NCBI RefSeq assembly: GCF_002068095.1
Contig: NZ_LWIG01000008.1
Span: 116,889 to 170,654 of the forward strand
Reading direction: 5' to 3'
Source: Bradyrhizobium sacchari
Lineage (GTDB): Bacteria; Pseudomonadota; Alphaproteobacteria; Rhizobiales; Xanthobacteraceae
DNA length: 53,766 nucleotides
Shown here: positions 40,932 through 49,263 of the stretch, one piece after another
Layout: each line of letters begins with the position of its first letter
Position numbering within the stretch: position 1 is the stretch's first letter
Program-made: the position numbers and the translations under genes
Notes under the pieces: model-generated
Seen by the model: the letters and a program-made list of their open reading frames with translations, nothing else
Database searches by the model: none
What the model was told of the DNA's origin: nothing

Positions 40932-42058
40932 AGTGCGTTCTGTTCTACCACGCGTTCATATCCTGCTGGAACAATGGAAATGCTCACTTCCTGCGGGGTT
41001 ACGCCCGCGAGCTGGCAGCGCTCGGCCATGAGGTCGTGGTGTTCGAGCCGACCGACGGATGGAGCCGGCTGAATGCGATCCGCGAAATCGGCGGTGAGGC
41101 CATACAAGATGTCGGCCGGCTCTTCCCTGGCATCTCCGTTCGTCGCTACGACGCCGCGCTCGACTTTGACGAAGCGCTCGATGGCGCCGATCTCGTCATT
41201 GTGCATGAATGGAATTCGCCTGACGTGATCGAGCAGGTCGGACGCAGGCGCGCCCATGGTGCGCCATATACTCTGCTGTTTCACGACACGCACCATCGTG
41301 TGATCACCGCGCCCGATGAACTTGCGCAGTTCGACCTGGATGCGTTTGACGGCGTTCTCGCCTTCGGCGAGGTCCTCCGTCAAATCTATATGAAGCTGGG
41401 TTGGGCCAATCGCGCCTATACCTGGCACGAGGCGGCGGATGTCGCCTTGTATCATCCCCTTTCCGATGTCGAACGCGCCGAAGATCTGGTCTGGATTGGG
41501 AATTGGGGTGATGGAGAGCGCAGCGCCGAACTCAACGAATTTCTGGTCGAACCCGTCGCCGAGCTGAACCTGCACGCGAGCGTCTATGGTGTGCGCTATT
41601 CGGACGGCGCCCTCCATACGATCCGGACCGCTGGCATCCGCTATGGCGGCTGGCTCCCCGCCCACCGGGCCCCCGTCGCCTTCGCCGGCGCACGCGCCAC
41701 CATTCACGTGCCGCGCGGCCCCTATGTCCGATTGCTTCCCGGCATCCCCACGATCCGCGTTTTCGAGGCGCTGGCCTGCGGCATCCCTCTGGTTTCCGCA
41801 CCCTGGTCTGACGCAGAGGAGCTGTTCCCGGACGGTGCATATCTCACGGCGGCGCATGGCGCTGATATGAGCCGCAAGCTTCGTGCCGTCCTGGATGATC
41901 GCGAGCTGTCCTCGGCGCTGGTGGCGACAGGGCTCCGGGCCGTCCTGGAGCGGCATACCTGCCGGCATCGCGCGCAACAGCTCGTCGGCATCGTTGAGGC
42001 GATCCGTGCTTCCGGTACCTCGTCACAGCCTTTGCGATATATCGGAGCCTCCGCATGA
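40928..42058 (+). CDS. CgeB-like glycosyltransferase (paralogue 2)
   Basis: 376 residues with the shared N-terminal pattern FISCWNNGNAHFLRGYAREL and LGHEVVVFEPTDGW. The middle is WIGNWGDGERSAELNEF, and the donor motif is IRVFEALACGIPLVSAPW with a C-terminal RHTCRHRAQQL. It is the most divergent of the four CgeB-like proteins here. ATGA overlap upstream and downstream. It presumably adds one residue of the cluster glycan. Confidence 0.83.
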   Translation: MKCVLFYHAFISCWNNGNAHFLRGYARELAALGHEVVVFEPTDGWSRLNAIREIGGEAIQDVGRLFPGISVRRYDAALDFDEALDGADLVIVHEWNSPDVIEQVGRRRAHGAPYTLLFHDTHHRVITAPDELAQFDLDAFDGVLAFGEVLRQIYMKLGWANRAYTWHEAADVALYHPLSDVERAEDLVWIGNWGDGERSAELNEFLVEPVAELNLHASVYGVRYSDGALHTIRTAGIRYGGWLPAHRAPVAFAGARATIHVPRGPYVRLLPGIPTIRVFEALACGIPLVSAPWSDAEELFPDGAYLTAAHGADMSRKLRAVLDDRELSSALVATGLRAVLERHTCRHRAQQLVGIVEAIRASGTSSQPLRYIGASA

Positions 42059-43143
42059 AGATCAGCTTCTTCGGATCAAGCCTTGTCTCCTCGTACTGGA
42101 ACGGCGCCGCCACCTATTATCGCGGCATGCTGAAGGAGATTGCGGCGCTCGGACACGAGGTCACTTTCTTCGAGCCCGACGCCTTCGAGCGGCAGGCGCA
42201 TCGCGATATCAACGATCCACACTGGGCCGAGGTCGTCGTCTATCCGGCGACGTCCGACGGCTGGCGTACGTCCCTCGACGCGGCCGCGCGATCAGCCGAC
42301 ATGGTGATCAAGGCGAGTGGCGTTGGCGTCTTCGATCAAGAGCTGGAAACCGCGGTTGCCAGCCTTCCCTCCCGGACCATCCGCGTTTATTGGGATGTCG
42401 ATGCGCCTGCCACGCTGGAAGCGATCGCAAGTGATCCGCTGCATCATCTGCGCCGTGCTATTCCATCCTACGACATCGTCCTGACCTACGGCGGCGGCGA
42501 TGGCGTCGTGGCTGCCTATCGCGCCATGGGCGCGCAGGACTGCGTGCCAATCTACAACGCGCTCGACCCCAACACCCATTTTCCGTCGCCAGCGGAGCCA
42601 GGCTTCACTTGCGATCTCAGCCTTCTCGCAAACCGCCTGCCGGACCGCGAGCAGCGCGTCCAGCAATTCTTTCTCGATGTTGCACGCGACCTGCCAAGCA
42701 AGACGTTCGTGCTTGGCGGCTCCGGCTGGGAGACCAAGAACACATCCAGCAACCTTCGCAAGGTTGGCCACGTCGGCACCGGCGCGCACAATGCGTTCTT
42801 CGGTTCCGCTCTCGCCACTCTGAACGTCAATCGCGACAGCATGGCACGCTTTGGCTTCTCGCCGCCGACGCGGGTATTCGAGGCGATCGGCGCAGGAGCC
42901 TGCCTGATCACCGACCGCTGGAAGGGCATCGATCACTTCCTCGAGCCAGGTTTGGAGGTGCTGGTCGCGGCGAACGGCGCCGAGGTTGCGGATCACCTTG
43001 CGGCGCTCAGCCGCCGCCGCGCCCGCGCCATTGCCGATCGCGCCCGCGCCCGCATCCTGAGCCTGCACACCTACCGCCATCGCGCGCGCCAGTTCAACGA
43101 ACTCTTCACAGGGAGCAGCTCGCACATCGAGGCAGCAGAATGA
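42055..43143 (+). CDS. CgeB-like glycosyltransferase (paralogue 3)
   Basis: 362 residues: KISFFGSSLVSSYWNGAATYYRG, LGHEVTFFEPD, VYWDVDAPATLEAI (compare YDLDTPITLARL in paralogue 1), DLSLLANRLPDRE and the donor motif TRVFEAIGAGACLITDRW, ending HTYRHRARQFNELF. Same fold and spacing as its neighbours. ATGA overlaps on both sides. No membrane segment. Confidence 0.85.
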   Translation: MKISFFGSSLVSSYWNGAATYYRGMLKEIAALGHEVTFFEPDAFERQAHRDINDPHWAEVVVYPATSDGWRTSLDAAARSADMVIKASGVGVFDQELETAVASLPSRTIRVYWDVDAPATLEAIASDPLHHLRRAIPSYDIVLTYGGGDGVVAAYRAMGAQDCVPIYNALDPNTHFPSPAEPGFTCDLSLLANRLPDREQRVQQFFLDVARDLPSKTFVLGGSGWETKNTSSNLRKVGHVGTGAHNAFFGSALATLNVNRDSMARFGFSPPTRVFEAIGAGACLITDRWKGIDHFLEPGLEVLVAANGAEVADHLAALSRRRARAIADRARARILSLHTYRHRARQFNELFTGSSSHIEAAE

Positions 43144-44264
43144 ACCTCAACATCGTCGTCATCGGTCTCTCGGTTACTTCGTCATGGGGCAATGGTCATG
43201 CCACGACCTATCGCGCCCTGATCGGGGCCTTGGCGCGACGCGGTCATCACGTCTCGTTCCTCGAACGCGACGTTCCCTGGTATCGCGATCACCGCGATCT
43301 GACGAACCCTTCGTCGTGGCGGGTCGAGCTTTATCAATCGCTGAAGGACGTTCCACAGCGCTTTGGCCGCCTGGTCCGGGACGCCGACCTGGTCGTCATC
43401 GGGTCCTATGTCCCGGACGGAATTGCCATCAGCGAATGGGTCACGACCCATGCGCGCGGGATCACCGCCTTCTACGACATCGATACACCTGTCACTCTTG
43501 CACGCCTCGAACACGGCCTCGAATATCTCTCGGCTGCGATGATTCCTCGCTTCGACCTCTATCTCTCCTTTGCTGGCGGACCGGTGCCGCAAACGATCGA
43601 GAAACGCTATGGCAGCCCGCTTGCCCGGGTCCTCTATTGCAGCGCCGATACCGATATCTACGCGCCGCAAGTCGCCAAGAAACGCTGGGCGCTTGGCTAT
43701 CTCGGCACCTACAGCGACGACCGACAGCCGGTACTCGAGCAATTGCTGATCACGCCGGCCCGTACGCTTGCCTCGGAACAGTTCGTCGTTGCCGGCGCGC
43801 AATATCCTGCGGGGACCGTCTGGCCGGACAACGTCAGCCGCATCGAGCACCTTTCGCCCACGCGGCATCCCGCGTTCTACGCCGAGCAGCGATTTACCCT
43901 GAATGCCACCCGCGCGGATATGAAGGCGCTTGGCTTCTCGCCGAGCGTTCGGCTGTTCGAAGCAGCGGCCTGTGGCACCCCGGTCATTTCGGACCGATGG
44001 CCGGGACTCGAGACGATCTTTGAGCCGTCCCGCGAAATCCTGCTGGCATCCGGCCCGCGCGAGGTCCTCGAAATACTCCGCGACATGCCCGAGGAACGAC
44101 GGCGGGGCATCGCGGAACAGGCGCGCCGTCGCGTGCTTCGCGATCACACGTCCGATCACCGCGCCCGGCAGCTGGAAGGCTATTACGCCGAGGCTTTGGC
44201 GCACCGCCGTCGAAAGACCACCCAATTTCCCGCCTGCCGTCCTATGCAGGTTGCAGAGACTTGA
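43140..44264 (+). CDS. CgeB-like glycosyltransferase (paralogue 4)
   Basis: 374 residues: [74 protein letters not shown] and [14 protein letters not shown]. It is clearly the sister of paralogue 1 at the other end of the cluster (same [14 protein letters not shown](Y/W)Y and DTP(I/V)TLARL). The frame is open far upstream inside paralogue 3; the ATGA at 43140 is the real start. The duplicated pair suggests repeated addition of similar sugars. Confidence 0.86.
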   Translation: MNLNIVVIGLSVTSSWGNGHATTYRALIGALARRGHHVSFLERDVPWYRDHRDLTNPSSWRVELYQSLKDVPQRFGRLVRDADLVVIGSYVPDGIAISEWVTTHARGITAFYDIDTPVTLARLEHGLEYLSAAMIPRFDLYLSFAGGPVPQTIEKRYGSPLARVLYCSADTDIYAPQVAKKRWALGYLGTYSDDRQPVLEQLLITPARTLASEQFVVAGAQYPAGTVWPDNVSRIEHLSPTRHPAFYAEQRFTLNATRADMKALGFSPSVRLFEAAACGTPVISDRWPGLETIFEPSREILLASGPREVLEILRDMPEERRRGIAEQARRRVLRDHTSDHRARQLEGYYAEALAHRRRKTTQFPACRPMQVAET

Positions 44265-44274
44265 AAGGCCAGTC

Positions 44275-45354
44275 ATGACATTCAATGCCATCATTCCCTC
44301 AAGCGAGCGCGCGACGACCGTCCTGGTCGCGGGCGGAGCCGGCTTCATAGGATCGCATCTTTGCGATGCTCTCCTACAACGCGGCAAAACCGTCATATGC
44401 CTCGACAACCTTTTCACTGGCAGCATCGACAACATTCGGCCGCTGCTGAACCACCCGAACTTTCGCTTCATCGAGCATGACGTGCGTGATCCCATCGCGA
44501 TCGAAGACAGGGTTGACCGGGTTTACAGTCTTGCCTGCCCGGCCTCGCCGCGGCATTATCAGAAGGATCCGATCGGCACGATGAAAACGTGCGTGCTCGG
44601 TGCAATCAACCTGCTCGAGCTTGCGCGCCTGAAGGGCGCCCGGATTCTCCAGGCTTCGACCAGCGAGGTGTATGGCGACCCGGAAATTCATCCGCAACCC
44701 GAATCCTATCTCGGCAACGTTAACCCGATCGGTCCGCGCGCCTGTTACGACGAGGGCAAGCGGGCAGCGGAGACGCTGATGTTCGACTACCAGCGCGCCC
44801 ACGGCATCGAGATCAAGGTCGCGCGAATCTTCAATACCTATGGCCCGCGCATGTTGGAGAACGACGGACGCGTCGTTTCCAACTTCATTGTGCAGGCGCT
44901 CCGTGGCGAGCCGATCACGATTTACGGCACCGGCAGTCAGACCAGGAGCTTCTGTTTCATCGACGATCTCGTTCGTGGCCTTCAGCTCCTGATGGAGAGC
45001 CCGTCGTCGATCACCGGGCCGTGCAATCTGGGCAATCCCCAGGAAATCACCATCGAGACCATCGCGCGCGAGGTGCTCGCCTGCACGGCTTCCAACTCGC
45101 CACTCCGCTTCGAGGCACTTCCGAAGGACGATCCGAAGCGCCGCAAGCCGGTGATCGATACCGCGACGCGGATACTGGGATGGCGACCGCGCGTCGCGCT
45201 ACAGGACGGCCTCAAGACAACGATTGCCTATTTCGCGATGCGCATCGCCGGAGACTCACCCACGCTCGTTCCCGTCATTGCAACGCGCCGGCCAGGACGG
45301 GAAGCACACAACCGGATGACCATTGCCAAGCAGCGACGACAGTTCGCTGACTAA
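44275..45354 (+). CDS. UDP-glucuronate decarboxylase (UDP-xylose synthase)
   Basis: 359-residue extended SDR that decarboxylates UDP-glucuronate to UDP-xylose. [31 protein letters not shown], and [12 protein letters not shown] with [13 protein letters not shown] are diagnostic of UXS. The catalytic block is STSEVYGDP and [11 protein letters not shown], then [11 protein letters not shown] and [12 protein letters not shown]. The C-terminal 35 residues are a basic extension beyond the family core. It follows paralogue 4 after 10 bases. UDP-xylose is thus a likely donor for the neighbouring glycosyltransferases, and a xylosidase-like hydrolase is present in the same cluster. Confidence 0.92.
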   Translation: MTFNAIIPSSERATTVLVAGGAGFIGSHLCDALLQRGKTVICLDNLFTGSIDNIRPLLNHPNFRFIEHDVRDPIAIEDRVDRVYSLACPASPRHYQKDPIGTMKTCVLGAINLLELARLKGARILQASTSEVYGDPEIHPQPESYLGNVNPIGPRACYDEGKRAAETLMFDYQRAHGIEIKVARIFNTYGPRMLENDGRVVSNFIVQALRGEPITIYGTGSQTRSFCFIDDLVRGLQLLMESPSSITGPCNLGNPQEITIETIAREVLACTASNSPLRFEALPKDDPKRRKPVIDTATRILGWRPRVALQDGLKTTIAYFAMRIAGDSPTLVPVIATRRPGREAHNRMTIAKQRRQFAD

Positions 45355-45560
45355 AGCCTTCGGAAGCAACATGGCTCCCCGAACAAGCTGGCAATGAAGG
45401 ATGTCCGCGGAATCAGCTGCCTCGCCTGCGTAGGGCGTCAGCAGCCTCCAGGCAATTCGAGCACTTAAATCATCGGCGACGCCAAGAGAGCGAAGTCAAA
45501 TCCACATTTCACAAATGTTAAGCGCAGCACAATCCAGTCACGTCGCCGCCGGCGCTCAGA

Positions 45561-45573
45561 GTTGGCCACCAAC
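45561..45573. promoter_or_regulatory. Palindromic operator-like site 1
   Basis: GTTGGCCACCAAC: perfect 5-bp inverted arms (GTTGG/CCAAC) around three bases. A sister site with one base difference begins exactly 74 bases downstream. Confidence 0.45.
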
Positions 45574-45634
45574 CAACTGGCGCGTATTTCGCAGCTGGGT
45601 AGTCGGCGCGCGCACGACCGACCATCAGCTGACG

Positions 45635-45647
45635 GTTGGCCGCCAAC
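45635..45647. promoter_or_regulatory. Palindromic operator-like site 2
   Basis: GTTGGCCGCCAAC: the same palindrome as site 1 with a central A-to-G change. It lies 101 bases before the NRAMP-like ATG and 34 bases before a weak GGAAC promoter candidate. Confidence 0.45.
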
Positions 45648-45680
45648 AGCTCCTCACCGCGTAGAGCGCCCAAGCTGCAA

Positions 45681-45705
45681 GGAACCATTGCATCGGGGCG
45701 GGATT
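45681..45705 (+). promoter_or_regulatory. Weak EcfG-like promoter candidate before the NRAMP-like gene
   Basis: GGAAC (45681-45685), 16-base spacer, GATT (45702-45705), 42 bases before the ATG. The -10 is non-consensus, so confidence is low. Confidence 0.3.
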
Positions 45706-45747
45706 GGCTCAGCACATGTGCAAGGGTCGAACGGTAATGGCTTATTG

Positions 45748-47055
45748 ATGACGCAGGCAGAGCGTGCCAACGAGCCATCACGACACTCGACCACCGGCGG
45801 TTCAGGCCATCGCCGCTTTGCTCGTGCGATTGGTCTGGGGGTGGTGACCGGCGCAGCGGATGATGACTGTTCTGCGATCGGGACATACGCGAGCGCAGGC
45901 GCTCAATTCGGCACGGCACTTCTATGGACCGCGCCGGTGACCTTCCCCATGATGTTCGCGGTCGTGTATCTGTCTTCCAAGCTTGGGCAGGTCAGCGGGA
46001 AAGGTCTGTTTCACGTCATCCGGGAGATCTATCCCCGCTGGATCCTGTGGCCCCTGTTGATCGGCGTCCTGATCGGAAACACCATTGAGGCGGCGGCAGA
46101 CCTCGGCGGAATGGCGGCGGCTCTCCAGCTGTTCATTCCAATTTCAACCCCCATTATCGTTGTGGTCGTTGCCGCAATGATCGTGGCACTCCAGGTATGT
46201 GGCTCCTACGAACTCATCCGGAACATATTCCGATGGCTTGCGCTCGCTCTGTTCGCTTACGTCGCCTCGGCGTTGCTTGCGAGGCCCGATCGCTGGGAAG
46301 TTCTGCGTGGCACGTTTGTACCGACGATCCACTTCTCTCGTGATTTCCTATCCATTCTCGTCGCAATCATCGGTACGAGCCTCTCGGCTTATCTTTATAC
46401 CTGGCAGTCCAACGTTGAAGTCGAAGAGAAGATTGCCCAGGGGCGCGTCAAAGTGAGGGAGCGCCAGGGCTCTAGCGAGTCCGACCTGCACAAATCCCGA
46501 ACGGATATTCTGACAGGGATGCTGTTCTCCAACGTCATCATGTATTTCATCATCCTGGCGACCGGAGCGACATTGTTCAAGGCCGGCCAGACCAACATAG
46601 ATTCCGCAACGCAGGCCGCCGAGGCCTTGCGTCCGCTCGCGGGTGACGCAGCGGGCATCCTGTTTGCCGTCGGCATCATCGCGGTCGGCTTTCTCGCTAT
46701 TCCGGTCATGACAACGGGGGCAGCCTATGACCTGTGTCAAGTCTTGGGCTGGAAAGGCAGCCTTCATGCGAAGCCCAGCGAAGCGGCGGCATTCTACCTG
46801 GTCATCACCGGCTTTACGGCCATCGCCGCCTGTTTGAACTTCCTGGGCCTCAACCCGATGCGAGCCTTGATCTATTCCGGCATCGTGCAGGGGTTTTCGA
46901 CGCCGCCACTGCTTCTGTTCATCCTGCTGATAACGAACAACCGCCTTCTCATGGGCGACAAGGTCAACAGCCTACCGCTCAATATCCTGTCCTGTGCGAC
47001 GGTGATTGTGATCTTTGCCGCCAGCATCGGATTGGTCGTAACGTGGTTCATGTGA
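45748..47055 (+). CDS. NRAMP-like divalent metal transporter
   Basis: 435 residues with about 11 membrane helices. In place of the TM1 DPGN motif of MntH it has VTGAADDDCSAIGTYASAGA, the DD(P/C)SxIxTY form seen in NRAMP-related proteins. Helix 6 (PVMTTGAAYDLCQVLGW) lacks the MPH motif of true Mn2+/Fe2+ NRAMPs. Substrate range may therefore differ, and Mg2+, Mn2+ or another ion are all possible. The frame is open to 45562; I use the ATG at 45748, where family sequence begins. The flavoprotein gene follows after 7 bases, probably in the same operon. Confidence 0.82.
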   Translation: MTQAERANEPSRHSTTGGSGHRRFARAIGLGVVTGAADDDCSAIGTYASAGAQFGTALLWTAPVTFPMMFAVVYLSSKLGQVSGKGLFHVIREIYPRWILWPLLIGVLIGNTIEAAADLGGMAAALQLFIPISTPIIVVVVAAMIVALQVCGSYELIRNIFRWLALALFAYVASALLARPDRWEVLRGTFVPTIHFSRDFLSILVAIIGTSLSAYLYTWQSNVEVEEKIAQGRVKVRERQGSSESDLHKSRTDILTGMLFSNVIMYFIILATGATLFKAGQTNIDSATQAAEALRPLAGDAAGILFAVGIIAVGFLAIPVMTTGAAYDLCQVLGWKGSLHAKPSEAAAFYLVITGFTAIAACLNFLGLNPMRALIYSGIVQGFSTPPLLLFILLITNNRLLMGDKVNSLPLNILSCATVIVIFAASIGLVVTWFM

Positions 47056-47062
47056 GGACGCG

Positions 47063-47947
47063 ATGCCCCTCGATTGCGTGATCGTCGGCGGCGGGCCCGC
47101 GGGATTGATGACTGCTATCTACCTGGCCCGTTTCCGCCGCAGCGTTTGCGTGATTGATGCTGGAGCAAGTCGGGCCGCTCTCATCCCCCGCAGCCACAAT
47201 CTACCCGGTTTTGCCGGCGGCTTACCCGGAACGGAGCTTCTGGCACGCATGACAGCGCAGCTCGCGGAGCTAAAGGTGCCGCTGGTCCGTGCGGAGGTCA
47301 CGATGCTCGAAAAGGCACAGGATCGGTTTCAGATGAGTTGGACCGGCGGAGCCGCCGATGCCGCGACAGTCGTGCTCGCTTGCGGGATAGTCGACATCCA
47401 TCCGACGTGTGAACAATGGCGTCTTGCTGTCGCTGAGGGACTGTTGCGGTATTGTCCCGTATGTGACGCCTATGAAGCGAGGGGCCGTCGTATCGCAGTT
47501 GTGGGGCCGCTCGACCATGCGACGCCCAAGGCACTGTTTCTGCGCGGCTTCTCTTCAGACGTGACCGTGCTCGCGACTCGCATGAATGGAGACGATATGG
47601 CATCCGTGCTTTCCGAAGCAGATATTTCCCTCATCCATGCGCCAGACGTGAGCTTAAGACGTTCCGGCAGCAAGCTGGAGGCTGCTCTTCCCGACACGGC
47701 AGTCGCGTTCGATGTCGTATACCCGGCCATGGGCGCTGAGGTTCGCTCGCAACTCGCACTATCGCTTGGCGCAGCGCGTACGGATGAAGGCTATCTCACG
47801 GTCGACAACCACCAGAGGACGTCAATCGCCGGTCTCTACGGTGTTGGAGATCTTGTCGTCGATCTGCACCAAATCTCGGTCGCCTTTGGTCATGCAGCAG
47901 TGGCGGCCTGCACCATTCACAACAGTCTCCCTCGACGACTTGCTTAG
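47063..47947 (+). CDS. Thioredoxin-reductase-like FAD/NAD(P) oxidoreductase
   Basis: 294 residues. FAD loop VIVGGGPAGLMTAIYLARF, redox pair C131-x2-C134 in RYCPVCDAYE, and the second dinucleotide loop RIAVVGPLDHATPKA, which lacks the usual GxGxxA/G. The end GLYGVGDLVVDLHQISVAFGHAA is the FAD motif. It resembles small TrxB-type proteins found outside the main thioredoxin system. The degenerate NADPH loop suggests ferredoxin-type or altered donor use. GAGGACGCG precedes the ATG. Confidence 0.83.
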   Translation: MPLDCVIVGGGPAGLMTAIYLARFRRSVCVIDAGASRAALIPRSHNLPGFAGGLPGTELLARMTAQLAELKVPLVRAEVTMLEKAQDRFQMSWTGGAADAATVVLACGIVDIHPTCEQWRLAVAEGLLRYCPVCDAYEARGRRIAVVGPLDHATPKALFLRGFSSDVTVLATRMNGDDMASVLSEADISLIHAPDVSLRRSGSKLEAALPDTAVAFDVVYPAMGAEVRSQLALSLGAARTDEGYLTVDNHQRTSIAGLYGVGDLVVDLHQISVAFGHAAVAACTIHNSLPRRLA

Positions 47948-48243
47948 CGCGAACTGTATCGTCGGGAGTGGTCCTGACATCTGCCGGCATCCTCTTCACG
48001 TGGAGATACCAGTCGAGCAAAAGGGGGAGCGTCCGAAAACTTGTCTTCAGGGAACTGATCTCCCGGCCGGCAAGCCCGACCGGGTCGAATTCCGCAAGGC
48101 ATCTCCTGCGCGGGACCTCGCGGGGCGTCGACTTCCTGGCAAACGCCGGCACCTCCTGCTGAGTGACATTGATCGGGTCGTGCGCAGGGCGGCGATGATG
48201 TCGGTAATGGATATGATTGTGCCGAAAAATAGATAAATCAGAA

Positions 48244-48330
48244 GTGACGATTGAGCGCATGCGCAGCTTCGTTCGGGGCGCCCAGCGGGGCAATCTGTCC
48301 GCGGTCGCGCGAAAGATGAGCGGTGCCCCA
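48244..48330 (+). pseudogene. Truncated LysR-family N-terminal fragment
   Basis: About 29 codons reading IERMRSFVRGAQRGNLSAVA then RKMSGAP. This matches the first helices of LysR-type regulators (ERMRxFVxVAxxGSLSAVA). The rest of the HTH and the effector domain are missing and the downstream frame is unrelated. It is probably a remnant left by deletion or recombination next to the tRNA gene. Confidence 0.45.
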
Positions 48331-48559
48331 ATTCTTGTTGGGTCGGGCATCATTACCAAAGGCGTCGTTAGCCGGAACTGGCAAGATGAAAAGCGCGCTA
48401 GCGGCGGTCTGATAGCTCCAATGATGGGGTTTGAGCTTAACCAATGGAAAAAGCCTCCTCCAAATCGTGCAGGATGGAAGCGACGGAATGGCTCAAATAA
48501 TGGGACGAGAACTTTGATCCGTGATGCTCGCCGCGAAGAACAGTTCATGATCAAACACT

Positions 48560-48584
48560 GTCCCACCGAAAACCGAGGTGGGAC
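48560..48584. terminator. Perfect 8-bp hairpin upstream of tRNA-Glu
   Basis: GTCCCACC (48560-48567) and GGTGGGAC (48577-48584) with a 9-base loop. A second small hairpin follows (AGGGA 48590-48594, TCCCT 48599-48603, then TTT). They lie downstream of the minus-strand tRNA and may end its transcript, though T-runs are short. Confidence 0.4.
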
Positions 48585-48629
48585 AAATCAGGGAAAAATC
48601 CCTTTTAGTTCAATGCTGAACTTTGGGAA

Positions 48630-48704
48630 TGGCGCTCCCTAGGGGAATCGAACCCCTGTTTCAGCCTTGAGAGGGCCGCGTCCTAACCGCTAGACGAAGG
48701 GAGC
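48630..48704 (-). tRNA. tRNA-Glu (anticodon CUC), CCA encoded
   Basis: The minus strand folds as a full cloverleaf: acceptor GCTCCCT/AGGGAGC, D-arm GTCT/GGAC, anticodon stem CGGCC/GGCTG around loop CTCTCAA (anticodon CTC), and T-arm AGGGG/CCCCT around TTCGATT. A discriminator G and encoded CCA follow (48630-48632 on the plus strand is TGG). Length is 75 including CCA. Confidence 0.95.
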
Positions 48705-48918
48705 GTGAGGGACAGGACATAGCCGCGAATTTTGCCGGCGGCAAGGTGGGATTCACGGGTTTCTCAGCTGTCGTCCTGGCCTGGTGCGCAATTGCGCACG
48801 GGAGCCGGACCCATTACCCCGAGACGCAATTGTTGCGCGCAGAGTTAACTCCCGAGTCCCCGTAACCATACCCGCCTAACCTTCGCCAGGACGATGGGGG
48901 GCAGCTATCCGGGCCGCC

Positions 48919-49263
48919 TCACGGCTCATTGGCGAACTTCAGCTTCCCGGCGGGTCTCAAGGTGTGGGCATCGAAAGTGCGGATCTCGGTGATTCCGCCG
49001 ATATCGAGCGTGATCACGAGGCGATCGCCGGCCACCCCGGTCGCGACGATTTTGGCGCCCTTGGGCAGGGTAGCGGTGACGTCGCCGGCCGTCTCGACCG
49101 CCCTTCCCTCCGACTTGAAAAGGCGGTAGCCCACCGCGATCAGAACGGCGCAGATCGCCAGCGCCGTGGTCAACCCCGCGATCAGCATCATCCGTCGCAC
49201 CCGCGCGAACAGGGCGGCCTGCTCGGGGGTCGGTTCGGGAACAGCGGTATCAGTCGTCGTCAT
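48919..49263 (-). CDS. Small single-pass membrane protein divergent from rluD
   Basis: 114 residues. A polar N-terminus (TDTAVPEPTPEQAALFARVR) precedes one helix at about 30-52 (MLIAGLTTALAICAVLIAVG). A soluble C-terminal beta-rich part has TLPKGAKIVATGVAGDRLVI and TEIRTFDAHTL. It is a Bradyrhizobiaceae-type conserved hypothetical always seen, in my memory, next to rluD. The start ATG at 49263 overlaps the start of rluD on the other strand by two bases. The frame is open upstream to 49434 but inside rluD. Confidence 0.75.
   Translation of the reverse strand: MTTTDTAVPEPTPEQAALFARVRRMMLIAGLTTALAICAVLIAVGYRLFKSEGRAVETAGDVTATLPKGAKIVATGVAGDRLVITLDIGGITEIRTFDAHTLRPAGKLKFANEP

Larger units (their letters stand above)
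45355..45747. other. Intergenic region before the NRAMP-like gene
   Basis: About 390 bases with no convincing gene. It holds two near-identical 13-base palindromic sites (45561 and 45635) and a weak stress-promoter candidate (45681-45705), described separately. No strong terminator is seen after the sugar cluster. Confidence 0.5.
47948..48629. other. Degenerate region between the flavoprotein gene and tRNA-Glu
   Basis: About 680 bases. No intact gene is convincing. A LysR-type fragment lies at 48244-48330 and hairpins lie just before the tRNA. Base composition is less GC-rich than the surroundings in its right half (many A-runs around 48430-48600), which suits decayed or transferred DNA. Confidence 0.45.

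Noticed and set aside
47796..48566. 256-codon minus-strand ORF in the region before tRNA-Glu
   Set aside because: The part opposite the flavoprotein gene is a shadow, the rest has no recognisable domain, and no ribosome site is seen.
48560..48606. Hairpins before tRNA-Glu as an IS-element end
   Set aside because: No transposase, matching second inverted repeat or target duplication was found; a simple terminator or structural role is enough.
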